The position numbers and the translations under genes were made by a program. This document shows, piece by piece, positions 9,566 to 18,412 of a stretch of DNA of 64,000 nt; within the stretch, counting starts at the first letter, position 1; every line of letters starts with the position of its first letter. The DNA is from Microbacterium sp. MYb45. Its GTDB lineage: Bacteria; Actinomycetota; Actinomycetes; Actinomycetales; Microbacteriaceae. The notes beneath the pieces were generated by a model that was not told where the DNA came from, ran no database searches, and worked only from the letters and a program-made list of their open reading frames with translations. Location of the stretch: contig NZ_PCPG01000001.1 in the NCBI RefSeq assembly GCF_002979655.1, positions 1,240,001 through 1,304,000 on the forward strand. Direction: 5' to 3'.

Positions 9566-10231
9566 GTGATGTTCGAGCACCGCGCATGGGGTCCCGTGCA
9601 GATCGCGTGGGCATCGGCGCATCCTTCCGCCACCGACCTCGATGCCGGGATGCAGGAGCTCGGCGATGCCGCGCTGCGTCGATACCGGAGCCTCGATGCC
9701 GATGCCGGACGACGCTTCGCCGTCGGCCGCCTGCTTCTCGCCGAGCTCATTCCCGCACTCGTCACGGATGCTGCGACGATCGAGAGCCTCTGCGAACACT
9801 GCGGCAGCAGCGACCATGGCCGCCCTCGCGTCGCGGGCACCCCGTACGCGGTCAGTGTGAGTTATGCGGGCGAGATGGTGATCGCTGCGGCTGTCCCCCT
9901 GGAAGCGGCATCGGCACTCGGCATCGACATCGAGCCGGGCTCGACGGACGACGACGCTCCGCTCACGGAGCTGACGGGCCTGTTCTCCCCGCACACACCG
10001 CCGAGCCTGCGGGCGTGGACCGAGATCGAGGCCGTCGTGAAGGCCGACGGTCGAGGGATGCGCGTCTCCCCCGCAGACGTCTCGTTCGGACGGCCATCGG
10101 CGGTGCTGCTCCCCGATGGTCGAGCCGGAGGAGTGCCGGGGAATCCGGGCGGCTTCGAGGTGGCCTCCGCACCGGGACCCGCGGGCCACATCGTGAGCGT
10201 CGCCCTCGCGCCGTCATCCGCTCCCGGTTGA
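9566..10231 (+). CDS. 4'-phosphopantetheinyl transferase, Sfp-type
   Basis: A 221-residue phosphopantetheinyl transferase-like protein, which would convert an apo carrier protein to holo form using CoA. Seen: SVSYAGEMVIAAA (compare family SLSHS..) near residue 97, the Mg-binding GIDIEP at 119-124 and WTEIEAVVKADGRG at 151-164, equivalent to the W-x-x-KEA-x-K signature (here EIEA replaces KEA). Start is GTG 9566 or ATG 9569. It is convergent with and 20 bp from the M1 peptidase/NRPS operon, whose carrier domain is its likely partner. Confidence 0.78.
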   Translation: MMFEHRAWGPVQIAWASAHPSATDLDAGMQELGDAALRRYRSLDADAGRRFAVGRLLLAELIPALVTDAATIESLCEHCGSSDHGRPRVAGTPYAVSVSYAGEMVIAAAVPLEAASALGIDIEPGSTDDDAPLTELTGLFSPHTPPSLRAWTEIEAVVKADGRGMRVSPADVSFGRPSAVLLPDGRAGGVPGNPGGFEVASAPGPAGHIVSVALAPSSAPG

Positions 10232-10250
10232 GCTCGCGGGCCGACCCCGA

Positions 10251-11549
10251 TCACGCCGCCACGACAGGGAACGCCGGCAGCTCCGGCTCGTGCACCCACG
10301 CACGAAGCAGCCCGGCCAACGGGAGCGCGGCGACCTCCTCCACCAGCGCGACGTAGTCGGCGGTCGTGGCCGTCGACCAGCGGAAACGCGCTGTCCACTC
10401 GTGGAGAATCCGGAAGAAGATCTCGTCGCCCACCGCCATGCGGACGGCATGCAGAGCGAGCGCGCCGCGCTTGTAGATCCGATCGTCGAACATCAGATCG
10501 GGGCCGGGCTCGTCGATCACGATGTCCTGCGCGAGCACAGCGAGTCGGCCGTAGTGCGTCAGCGCCTTCTCATGAGCACTCGGTCCTCCCGAGTGCTCGG
10601 ACCAGATCCATTCGGCGTAGCAGGCGAATCCCTCGTTGAGCCAGATGTCGCGCCAGGATGAGAGCCCGACGCTGTTCCCGAACCACTGGTGGGCGAGCTC
10701 GTGCGCGACCAGACGCTCCGATCCCCCGGCTCCGTCGGCGTGGTTCGATCCGAAGATCCCCACGCCCTGCGCTTCGAGGGGGATCTCGAGTTCATCCTCC
10801 GTCACCACCACCCGATAGTCCGGCAGCGGATACGGGCCGAATGCCTCCTCGAACACCGTCATCATCGCCGGCAGATCCGCGAAGTCCGCCTGCACCCGCG
10901 ACTCCAACGCGCGCGGGTAGTGAAGCTCGCCCTGCACTCCGCCGAGAGCGACGGGCCGCGAGACGTACCGTCCGATCTGCACGGTCGCGAGGTAGGTGGG
11001 AGTCGGCACGTCGCGCCGGAACGTCCACGTCGTCTTGCCACCTCGAGTAGACGACGAGGTCGCTCCGCCCGCGACGACCGTGTAGGCGGATTCGGTGGTG
11101 AAGGTCAACGCGTAGGTCGCCTTGTCGGACGGCAGATCGTTGCAGGGGAACCAGGTCGGGGCACCCGTCGGCTGCGAGGCGACGATCACGCCGTCTTCGA
11201 GTTCCTCCCAGCCGATCGTTCCCCAGCGAGACCGGCGAGGGCGGGGTGCGCCCGCGTACGCGATCGTCACCGAGAACGGGGCGCCGGGAGCGAGTGCCTG
11301 CGGGAGCGATATCCGGAGCTTGCGGTCGCTCTGGCGGAACTCCGCCGCTGCGGCCCCGAGGCGCACACGCGACGCGCGCAGCCCGGTGAGGTCGAGGGAC
11401 AGCGCTCGGGTCGCGGCGACGGCATGACCGTGCAGGACGGCGGTCCCGCTCAGCCGATTGGTGGAGACCTTGTAGTCGAGGGTGAGGTCGTAGTGGTCGA
11501 TGCGGAGGTTCTCATCACCGCTCTGGGGGGTGTACGGATCGCCGGTCAT
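10251..11549 (-). CDS. M1 family zinc metallopeptidase
   Basis: A 432-residue gluzincin aminopeptidase. Residues 283-287 are HELAH and E306 lies in LNEGFACYAEW, the HExxH-18x-E zinc triad. A GAMEN-like exopeptidase segment is recognisable as EIPLEAQGVG near 255. It is shorter than full aminopeptidase N (~850), as in many actinobacterial M1 proteins; no signal peptide is evident. ATG at 11549 overlaps the stop of the NRPS gene (ATGA). By analogy with peptidases that degrade epsilon-poly-lysine and are reported near pls genes in Streptomyces (recalled, not checked), it may trim or degrade the NRPS product. Confidence 0.87.
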   Translation of the reverse strand: MTGDPYTPQSGDENLRIDHYDLTLDYKVSTNRLSGTAVLHGHAVAATRALSLDLTGLRASRVRLGAAAAEFRQSDRKLRISLPQALAPGAPFSVTIAYAGAPRPRRSRWGTIGWEELEDGVIVASQPTGAPTWFPCNDLPSDKATYALTFTTESAYTVVAGGATSSSTRGGKTTWTFRRDVPTPTYLATVQIGRYVSRPVALGGVQGELHYPRALESRVQADFADLPAMMTVFEEAFGPYPLPDYRVVVTEDELEIPLEAQGVGIFGSNHADGAGGSERLVAHELAHQWFGNSVGLSSWRDIWLNEGFACYAEWIWSEHSGGPSAHEKALTHYGRLAVLAQDIVIDEPGPDLMFDDRIYKRGALALHAVRMAVGDEIFFRILHEWTARFRWSTATTADYVALVEEVAALPLAGLLRAWVHEPELPAFPVVAA

Positions 11550-14500
11550 GCGTCGGCCGACTGGTAGGCGCGGACCTTGACCGCTCTCCAGGGCCCGATC
11601 GGGTTGCCGCTCCATCGACTTCCCTCGGGTACCGATTCCCCGCGCATGACGAGGGATGCGGGGCCCACCGTCGCGTTCGCGCCGATCGATGCCGCAGGGA
11701 GGATCACGCTGTGCGGGCCCAGGGTTGCACCCTCTTCGAGGGTCACGGTGTCGGTGCTCATCACTCGATCATGGAACAGATGCGTCTGAACCACACATCC
11801 GCGGTTGACCGTGGCGCCGTCGCCGAGGGTCACGAGGTCGGGTTCCGGCAGCCAATAGCTGTCAGTCCAGACGCCGTGGCCGATCTTCGCGCCGAGGGAT
11901 CGCAGCCAGATCGCCAGCGCGGGTGTGCCGGCGGCAGCGTTGGCGAACCAGGGCGCGGCGACCATCTCGGTGAAGGCGTCGGAGACCTCGGTCCGCCACA
12001 CGAAGCTCGACCAGAGGGGGTGCTCGCCGACTCGGATGCGGCCGACGAAGAGCCACTTCGCCGCGGTGCTGACGGCCGCCGCGACGCCGCCCGCGACCAC
12101 GATGACCGCTCCGGAGAGCACGACGGCGATCGCGGGTCCCCAGGTCTCGATCATCGTCGCGAGGACGAGGAGCACGGCCAGCCCGAGCGCGCAGCTGATC
12201 ACGACCGGGATGATGCGGCACAGCTCCCACAGTGCGCGAGCCACGCGGAGCCCCGGGCGAGGCTGGAACGTGCGCTCGAGATCGGCGTCGTTGACGACTC
12301 GGCGCAGTCGCATCGCCGGGGACCCCAGCCACGAGGATCCCGGCTTGGACTTCTCGGGAGCGACGGACAGCACCGCCACGAGGCCGTCTCGCGGCACGCG
12401 ATGCCCCGGGCCCGCCATGCCGGAGTTGCCGAGGAACGCGCGCTTGCCGATCCGCGCCTGATCGATGCGCATCCAGCCGCCCTTGAGCTCGTAGCCCGCG
12501 ACCATGGTGTCGTCCGCCAGGAAAGCGCCGTCGTCGATCGTGGTCATCGAGGGGATCAGCAGCACCGTGGATGCCTCGACGTCCCGGCCGACCTTCGCGC
12601 CCAGCATCCGCAGCCAGATCGGCGTGAACAGGCTCGAGTAGATCGGGAAGAGGATCGTCCGTGCCGAGTCGAGCAGTCTCTCGGTCGTCCACGCCTGCCA
12701 GGCCACCCGCCCTCGAACGGGGTGGATGCCTTCGACCAGTCCGATGGAGAGGAGTCTCGTGAGCACGAGGACGGCGGCGGCCAGGGTGACGCCGGCCGCA
12801 AGCGTCGCCGGAACGAGCCAGGCGATGACGGCGGGCACAGCGGCCAGCACCGAATCTGCTCCCCGGATTCCCTGCGCGATCACGAGCGCACCCACCGCGT
12901 AGGCGACGAAGGGCAGTAATCCGAGCCCCGCCGAGGAGAGACCGTAGATCCACAGCCAGCGACGGGGAGCGGGGGGACGCTCGGGAGCCAGCGGGCTGGA
13001 GACGCCGCCCACGCGCGCGGCGGGAGAACCCGCCCAGCGCTGCCCCGCGCGCACCCGGCCGAACACCGCGGAGCCCGGTGCGACCTCGGCGTTCCTGCCG
13101 ATCTTGGCGCCCGGTGCGAGAGTGCTGCGGGCACCGATGGTCGCACCGGCACCGATGCGGATGCCGCCGATCCGCACAGTGTCTCCGTCGATCCAGTACC
13201 CGGAGAGGTCGACTTCCGGCTCGATCGCCGCGCCCTCGGCGATCTCGAGCATCCCGGTCACCGGAGGGAGGGCGTGCAGGTCGACGTTCGGCCCGATCTT
13301 CGCGCCGAGAGCTCTCGCGTAGTACGTCACCCACGGGGCACCGGCGAGGCCGACGGGATCGATCTGGTGGGCGATCTGCTCGGCGAGCCAGAGACGCAGG
13401 TGCACGCCCCCACCGCGCGGATGATCGCCCGCGCGCACACCGCGGAGCAGGATCCTCGCGAATCCGGCGGAGAGCGCCATGCGACCGAGCGGCGTCACGA
13501 AGACGAGGAGGCCTATGAGGATCGCCCACCCCGGCACATCGGGCAGGAACTCGAACCCCGGCACCAGCTGAAGGATCCAGCTCGCCGTGAGCAGCCAGAG
13601 CGTCCACCGCAGCCCGGTCAGGATGAACAGGGGCACGCTGGCGATCGTCTGCACCCACTGCATCGCTCTCGGAGTGGGATGCGCGGTACTGAAGTTCTGC
13701 GCGTCACCACCCTCTGTCGCATCCTCTTCGATGGCATCCGCCATCTGGCGAAGGCGCGGCAGGTCATACACGTCGGCCATCGTGAATTCCGGCGCTCGGA
13801 CGCGGATCCGCGACACGAGCTGAGCGGCGGCGAGCGAGCCGCCGCCGAGCTGGAAAAAGTCGGCCTTCTCGCCCGCGGGCCGGATCCCGAGCACGGCGAC
13901 CCACTGCTCGGCGAGCCACGCAGCCGTCCCCGACAGCGAGGAGTCCGACGCGTCGGTGTCGACCAGCGGCCAAGGCAGCGCGGCTTTGTCGACCTTGCCC
14001 GAGGTGCGCACCGGCAGGTCGTCGACGACCGCGAGCAACGGGATCAGCGGGGCGGGCAGCGTGTCGGCCAACTCCGCTCGCGCGGTCTGACGGTCGAAGC
14101 CGTCGCCGGGGACGACGTAGCCCACCAGCAGTGGGACCCCCGCCTCGGAGCGTTGGACGACCACGGTGGCCGCGGAGACGGCCGTCAGAGACTGCAGGGC
14201 TGATTCGACTTCACCCAGTTCGATCCGTCGTCCACCGACCTTCACCTGGTCGTCGGCACGCCCTTGGAAGAGCAGCCCGGCAGGATCGGCCCGGACCAGA
14301 TCGCCGGATCGGTAGGCGCGGTCCCATCCGAGGGACGCCATCGGCGCGTACTTCTCGGCATCCTTGGCCGGATCGAGGTAGCGGGCGAGTCCGACGCCGC
14401 CGATGATGAGCTCGCCGACCTCGCCGTCGGCGACCGGGACACCATCGCTTCCGACGACGGCCAGACTCCAGCCGTCCAGCGGAAGGCCGATCCGGACCGG

Positions 14501-15484
14501 ACCCTCGCCGTTGAGCAGGGCGGCGCACGCGACGACCGTCGCCTCGGTCGGTCCGTAGGTGTTCCAGAGTTCGCGACCGTCGGCGACCAGCCGGGAGACG
14601 AGCTCGGGCGGGCACGCCTCTCCCCCGAAGATGAGGAGGCGCACGTTCTCGATCGCATCCTGCGGCCAGAGCGCGGCGAGCGTCGGGACCGTCGACACGA
14701 CGGTGATGCCGTGGCCGAGAAGCCACGGCCCCAGGTCCTCGCCCGAGCGCACCAGCGCCCGCGGGGCCGGGACCAGGCACGCGCCATGGCGCCAGGCGAG
14801 CCACATCTCCTCGCAGGACGCGTCGAACGCGACGGAGAGGCCGGCCAGCACGCGGTCGCCGGGGCCGAGCGGCGCGTCCTGCAGGAAGAGGCGCGCCTCC
14901 GCATCGACGAAGGCCGCGGCGGAACGATGCGTCACCGCGACGCCCTTCGGCACACCCGTCGAGCCGGAGGTGAAGATGATCCACGCATCCTGAACGGGCG
15001 TCGGCGGAGGGACCGTGGGAAGCGTGCTCGTGCTGGGGTGCGGGGCCTCGCCGTCGAAGAGCCTCCTGCTCGTCGCCGGCCGCGCGTCCGCGTCCCGCGG
15101 CTCATAGTGCCCTCTGCCGGTGATCACACCGACGACCGCGGCTTCGCGGAAGACCAAATCCGCACGCTCCGGCGGGTCGTCCGCATCGACCGGCACGTAG
15201 GCCGCACCGGCCGCCAGGATGCCGAGGATCGACACGTAGAGCTCTCGATCGCCCGACGGCATGCGGACGCCGACCCGATCTCCCGCCTGCACGCCGAGCG
15301 CGTGCAGGCGTGCGGCCGTCTGCCGGACGAGCGCCATCAGCTCGGCGTAGCTCAGCGCTCCTGCCGCATCCTCCAGAGCCGAAGCCTGCGGATACTCCGC
15401 CGCCGACGCCCGGAGGATGTCGATCAGCGTTCGCGGTTCGGTCGCAGCCTTCGAGCGGTCCAGATACTCCTGCACGGCGGTCAA
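11546..15484 (-). CDS. pls: Pls/PosA-family NRPS (amino acid homopolymer synthetase-like)
   Basis: A 1,312-residue protein with the architecture of epsilon-poly-L-lysine synthetase. Residues 1-505 are an adenylation domain (A3 IIFTSGSTGVPKG at 169, A5 NTYGPTEA at 308, A7 YRSGDLVRAD at 391, A10 Lys497). A carrier domain follows with Ser550 in LGGGSLAAAQL. Then come six hydrophobic helices in three pairs, each pair followed by a soluble acyltransferase-like domain beginning HPRGGG, HPVRGR and HPLWSS. There is no classical condensation or thioesterase domain. Hand alignment to GrsA gives specificity residues D221, A222, E225, S264, I285, G287, T309, V317, V318, K497 (DAESIGTVVK), suggesting a basic amino acid. 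The start is TTG 15484, overlapping the previous stop; GTG 15475 is an alternative. Confidence 0.9.
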   Translation of the reverse strand: MTAVQEYLDRSKAATEPRTLIDILRASAAEYPQASALEDAAGALSYAELMALVRQTAARLHALGVQAGDRVGVRMPSGDRELYVSILGILAAGAAYVPVDADDPPERADLVFREAAVVGVITGRGHYEPRDADARPATSRRLFDGEAPHPSTSTLPTVPPPTPVQDAWIIFTSGSTGVPKGVAVTHRSAAAFVDAEARLFLQDAPLGPGDRVLAGLSVAFDASCEEMWLAWRHGACLVPAPRALVRSGEDLGPWLLGHGITVVSTVPTLAALWPQDAIENVRLLIFGGEACPPELVSRLVADGRELWNTYGPTEATVVACAALLNGEGPVRIGLPLDGWSLAVVGSDGVPVADGEVGELIIGGVGLARYLDPAKDAEKYAPMASLGWDRAYRSGDLVRADPAGLLFQGRADDQVKVGGRRIELGEVESALQSLTAVSAATVVVQRSEAGVPLLVGYVVPGDGFDRQTARAELADTLPAPLIPLLAVVDDLPVRTSGKVDKAALPWPLVDTDASDSSLSGTAAWLAEQWVAVLGIRPAGEKADFFQLGGGSLAAAQLVSRIRVRAPEFTMADVYDLPRLRQMADAIEEDATEGGDAQNFSTAHPTPRAMQWVQTIASVPLFILTGLRWTLWLLTASWILQLVPGFEFLPDVPGWAILIGLLVFVTPLGRMALSAGFARILLRGVRAGDHPRGGGVHLRLWLAEQIAHQIDPVGLAGAPWVTYYARALGAKIGPNVDLHALPPVTGMLEIAEGAAIEPEVDLSGYWIDGDTVRIGGIRIGAGATIGARSTLAPGAKIGRNAEVAPGSAVFGRVRAGQRWAGSPAARVGGVSSPLAPERPPAPRRWLWIYGLSSAGLGLLPFVAYAVGALVIAQGIRGADSVLAAVPAVIAWLVPATLAAGVTLAAAVLVLTRLLSIGLVEGIHPVRGRVAWQAWTTERLLDSARTILFPIYSSLFTPIWLRMLGAKVGRDVEASTVLLIPSMTTIDDGAFLADDTMVAGYELKGGWMRIDQARIGKRAFLGNSGMAGPGHRVPRDGLVAVLSVAPEKSKPGSSWLGSPAMRLRRVVNDADLERTFQPRPGLRVARALWELCRIIPVVISCALGLAVLLVLATMIETWGPAIAVVLSGAVIVVAGGVAAAVSTAAKWLFVGRIRVGEHPLWSSFVWRTEVSDAFTEMVAAPWFANAAAGTPALAIWLRSLGAKIGHGVWTDSYWLPEPDLVTLGDGATVNRGCVVQTHLFHDRVMSTDTVTLEEGATLGPHSVILPAASIGANATVGPASLVMRGESVPEGSRWSGNPIGPWRAVKVRAYQSADA

Positions 15485-16269
15485 ACGGAGAGCAGATCGA
15501 GCAGCTGCGCCTTGGTGAGTCTCGTGTATCCGGAAAGTCCGCGGTCCCGGGCCTGCGCGCGCAGCTGGACCACCGTGAGCGTCGAGAGGTCTGTCGACGA
15601 TCCGGCGTTCTGCGGCGTGCTGCGTGCCGATGCGGCCGGCTTCGCGGCTGTCTTGGCGGGCGTCTTCGCGGGTGTCTTCGCGGCCGTCTTCGCGGGCGTC
15701 TTGGCGGGCGTCTTCGAGACCGGCTTCGCGGCCGGCTTCGCCACGGGTGCAAGTGGCTTTTCGGCGGCCTGCTCGTCACCGACCTTCGCGACCGAGTTCG
15801 TGGCCGGGATCGCGACGGGCTCCGCCGCCGGGAGGGCGTCGGGGCTCGCGTCCGGGATGGCAGCATCCACCGGCACCCGAACGGGAGCCTGTTCCTGCTC
15901 GGCCTTCTGCGACTTCTTCGCATCCTTCTCCGCCGTCTTCGCGGCAGCCTTCTTGGCCGCCTTCGCCGCCTTCTCGGAGGCTTGCTTCGCGGCATCCGCT
16001 TCGGCGGCGAGCCGCGACTCGATCTTGCCTGCAGCCTTCTCGAGGCGGTCGATCGCGGCGACCGCCTTCTTCTCGACCTTGCGCGGGCTGCGCTCCACCT
16101 TCTTCTTCTTCGCACCGGCGACGTCCTTCGCCTCAGCGGCGAGATCGCGGAGCTTCTTCGCATCCTTCTTCGGCAGCGTCTTGCTCAGGCGCTTCGCGTC
16201 CTTCGCGGCTTCCGCTGCGGCATCCAGGGCTGCGTGGGCCGACTTCACGGCCTTCTTCGTCTTCGCCAT
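15481..16269 (-). CDS. Histone H1-like Lys/Ala-rich protein with Rho-N/SAP-like C-terminus
   Basis: A 262-residue highly basic protein. The N-terminal ~110 residues are a predicted charged helix (KKDAKKLRDLAAEAKDVAG, then KKKK and KVEKK). A proline-rich linker follows, then PAKTPAKTAAK repeats like histone H1 tails. The last ~38 residues (LTVVQLRAQARDRGLSGYT, LTKAQLLDLL) match the SAP/Rho N-terminal fold that binds nucleic acid. ATG 16269 is chosen; the frame continues 47 Arg-rich codons upstream. Its stop TGA overlaps the NRPS TTG start. DNA or RNA binding in the cytosol is inferred; why it is coupled to the synthetase is unclear. Confidence 0.8.
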   Translation of the reverse strand: MAKTKKAVKSAHAALDAAAEAAKDAKRLSKTLPKKDAKKLRDLAAEAKDVAGAKKKKVERSPRKVEKKAVAAIDRLEKAAGKIESRLAAEADAAKQASEKAAKAAKKAAAKTAEKDAKKSQKAEQEQAPVRVPVDAAIPDASPDALPAAEPVAIPATNSVAKVGDEQAAEKPLAPVAKPAAKPVSKTPAKTPAKTAAKTPAKTPAKTAAKPAASARSTPQNAGSSTDLSTLTVVQLRAQARDRGLSGYTRLTKAQLLDLLSV

Positions 16270-16400
16270 CGTGACTCTCTCCACTCCACATGCGCGCCGA
16301 GGGGGACGGCGCGCTGCCTGCGGCGCACAGCGTACCGCGCCAACAAGAACAGTTGGAGAACTCCTCGAGCGACGGCGAGGAGGGGCGTAGCATCGCGATC

Positions 16401-16595
16401 GTGGCAACAAACATCGACTCGAAAGAAATCGTGAAGCAGGTCACGGACCGCATCGCGGAGAGCTATCCCGACATGGACCGCGAGCACATCTCCTCACTGG
16501 CATCCGAAGAGCTCGACAAGATCTCGAGCGCCAGGGTCACCGACTACTTCACCGTGCTCACCGAGCGCGCGGTGCGGAGCCGGCTGAAGGACTGA
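16401..16595 (+). CDS. Small helical protein, unknown function
   Basis: A 64-residue protein from GTG 16401 (VATNIDSKEIVKQVTDRI...). It is predicted to be three amphipathic helices with no cysteines or membrane segment, and resembles the small three-helix bundle proteins common in actinobacteria. It is divergent from the histone-like gene across a 131-bp promoter region. The frame is open further upstream, and the start is uncertain because GAGGAGG lies ~20 bp before the GTG, further than usual. Confidence 0.6.
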   Translation: MATNIDSKEIVKQVTDRIAESYPDMDREHISSLASEELDKISSARVTDYFTVLTERAVRSRLKD

Positions 16596-16651
16596 GCAGA
16601 TCGCGACCCGCAGCACTCTCCCTCAGGATCTGCTTCGGATCCCGGGGCTCT

Positions 16652-17563
16652 TCACCCCGGCCCGTCGCTCGCCGCGGCGAGCAGCGGAACCACGACATCG
16701 CTGAGCGGTGTCGGGATGCCGTGCTTCCGCCCGAGTCTCGCGATGACGCCGTTGCGTATGTCCCACTCGAGGGGTCGACGAGCTTCGCGGTCGGTGAGGA
16801 TCGACGTTCCCATATCCGCCGGGAAGCTCTGGAACGCGCTGACGATCTCGCGCGGCACCTCGTCGCTCAGAGCAGCACCCTCCGCCCGGGCGACAGCCAG
16901 ACACTCGCGCGCATATGCCAGAGCCAGTTCGGCGATGTCGTCGCGGGCGAACATGCCCGCCCGACGACCTGTGAGGACCATGAGCCCCGCCACCGCGTTC
17001 TGCAGCAGCTTGCGCCAGGCGACCGTCGTGAAGTCGGCCGTCAGCTCGACAGCGCATGAGCTTCCTCGCAGTGCCTCCTGCACCACGCGGGCCGGGTCGA
17101 CGTCAGGCAGGGTCAGGCGCGCATCGCCCCGCAGCCACACGGACCCGTCGGTCTGCGGCTGCGCGGGGAACCAGACGACGGCCGGCACGACGGGCGAATC
17201 TGGGACGTGGGGCGCCACCGCCGCCGCTTGCTCGACGCCGTTCTGCAGCACGCACACCACGGTGTCCGGGCGACACAGTGCGGCGAGCCACGGTGCCGCC
17301 GCATCGGTCTGCGTCGCTTTGACGGCGAGGAAGACGAGATCGACGGTTCCGACCTGTGCAGGGTCGGTCTGCACCGGCCCCGGCACGGTGACGATGTCAT
17401 CACCGTGCCGCAGCTCCAGCTGATCGCGTGGAGAGCGGCCGCAGAGCAGCGGAGTCCGTCCCGCCTGCTGCAGCGCCGCCGCCACCGTGGTGCCGATCGC
17501 CCCGGGGCCGACCACGGCGATGAGCTTCTCCCCCGGCGTGTTCGGGTCGGACAGATCGGGCAT
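16652..17563 (-). CDS. 2-dehydropantoate 2-reductase family protein
   Basis: A 303-residue ApbA/PanE-type ketopantoate reductase. The N-terminal Rossmann motif AVVGPGAIGTTVAAAL binds NADP(H); LVFLAVKATQT and VLQNGVEQ follow as in the family; the catalytic Lys is likely in TTVAWRKLLQNAV. Paralogues act on other 2-oxo acids, so a role in pantothenate synthesis is not certain. It stands alone between a convergent small gene and a repeat of the att-like family. Confidence 0.88.
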   Translation of the reverse strand: MPDLSDPNTPGEKLIAVVGPGAIGTTVAAALQQAGRTPLLCGRSPRDQLELRHGDDIVTVPGPVQTDPAQVGTVDLVFLAVKATQTDAAAPWLAALCRPDTVVCVLQNGVEQAAAVAPHVPDSPVVPAVVWFPAQPQTDGSVWLRGDARLTLPDVDPARVVQEALRGSSCAVELTADFTTVAWRKLLQNAVAGLMVLTGRRAGMFARDDIAELALAYARECLAVARAEGAALSDEVPREIVSAFQSFPADMGTSILTDREARRPLEWDIRNGVIARLGRKHGIPTPLSDVVVPLLAAASDGPG

Positions 17564-17610
17564 ATCGCTCCCTCACACGGACGCAGTATCGCCAGCCTAC
17601 CGAGCGCGGG

Positions 17611-17656
17611 ATTGCATGGCTTGCATGCATCAGGTCCCGGCCAGGTCCCGGCTCTT
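17611..17656. repeat. att-like 46-bp repeat, copy 1
   Basis: Starts ATTGCATGGCTTGCATGCAT and continues with two tandem CAGGTCCCGGC units ending CTCTT. It is nearly identical (2 mismatches) to 27608-27653 and close to 40861-40905. Internally it is made of direct repeats (TTGCATG twice, CAGGTCCCGGC twice), as expected for recombinase arm sites. Unlike the other two copies, no tRNA-Pro fragment lies beside it. Confidence 0.75.
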
Positions 17657-17695
17657 TCGGTAGTCGTCCGCACCTTCGTCAGGGAGGCACGCGGT

Positions 17696-18325
17696 CTACC
17701 CCGGGATGACGCTCGGGATGAGCCGCGGCGCGGGAGGTAGCGGTCCGTGCCGGTCGGACGCGCGTAGTCCGTCGATGACGAGCGCCGCGTAGCGACGCGC
17801 GGCACGGGTGCGCTCCGCCTCCGTCGTGCGAGAGAGTCCACGCGCCGCGAGCAGGACGATCAGGAAGTCGTCCAGGACGAAGTCGGCGCGCAGTGCGCCG
17901 ACGTCGATGGCACGACGAGCGACGGCGACGATCGCCCGCACTGCATCCTCGCGCTGTGCCCGGAAGTCGACGGCATCAGGGTAGGCGGAGAGGAAAGCGT
18001 CGGTGAAGCCCTGGTTCCGGGCGTTGAGCACCAATACCCGTTCGATGATGCCCCGGAAACCGCGCCACGGATCGGTGTCGGCAAGCGCGTCGACGACGAT
18101 CGAGCGACAGGCGTCGAGCTCGTGCACGAAGGCCGCGCGGACGAGATCGGCTTTCGTCGGGAACCGCCGATAGAGGGTGGCCGGGCCCACACCGGCGTGT
18201 CGGGCAATCTCTCGCATCGTCACGTCGAGGCCGTCGGTCGCGAACAATTCGCGCGCTGCGGCGAGCACCCGGTCACGGTTCTCCTTCGCGTCGGAGCGCA
18301 GGTCCTGAGGCAGAGTCGTGGACAT
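17696..18325 (-). CDS. TetR family transcriptional regulator
   Basis: A 209-residue repressor with an N-terminal HTH (ARELFATDGLDVTMREIA, GVGPATLYRRFPTKADLV) and a helical C-terminal domain of the SbtR/TetR_C type. It is divergent from an MDR quinone-reductase-like gene; a 16-bp inverted repeat lies between them. The frame extends far upstream, but ATG 18325 begins the family homology. Confidence 0.9.
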   Translation of the reverse strand: MSTTLPQDLRSDAKENRDRVLAAARELFATDGLDVTMREIARHAGVGPATLYRRFPTKADLVRAAFVHELDACRSIVVDALADTDPWRGFRGIIERVLVLNARNQGFTDAFLSAYPDAVDFRAQREDAVRAIVAVARRAIDVGALRADFVLDDFLIVLLAARGLSRTTEAERTRAARRYAALVIDGLRASDRHGPLPPAPRLIPSVIPG

Positions 18326-18344
18326 GTGTCTCACTTTAGCTAAG

Positions 18345-18360
18345 TGGACGCAGGCGTCCA
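18345..18360. promoter_or_regulatory. TetR operator candidate
   Basis: TGGACGCAGGCGTCCA: perfect 7-bp arms around AG, located 20 bp before the tetR start and 53 bp before the divergent reductase start. A second short inverted repeat (CACTT..AAGTG) precedes it. This is well placed to repress both genes. Confidence 0.6.
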
Positions 18361-18412
18361 TTACGTTTCCGGAGGCGGGTCCGAACCTCCCGCCGCGAAA
18401 CGGAGTGCACCC

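Noticed and set aside
11862..13658. 598-codon minus-strand frame inside the NRPS gene
   Set aside because: Out of frame with the synthetase, Arg-rich and without motifs; a shadow of high GC content.
14264..16390. 708-codon open frame on the plus strand opposite the NRPS and histone-like genes
   Set aside because: An antisense read of GC-rich coding DNA; the product is a low-complexity Ala/Phe/Ser or Arg-rich string without domains, while the minus strand encodes clear NRPS motifs.
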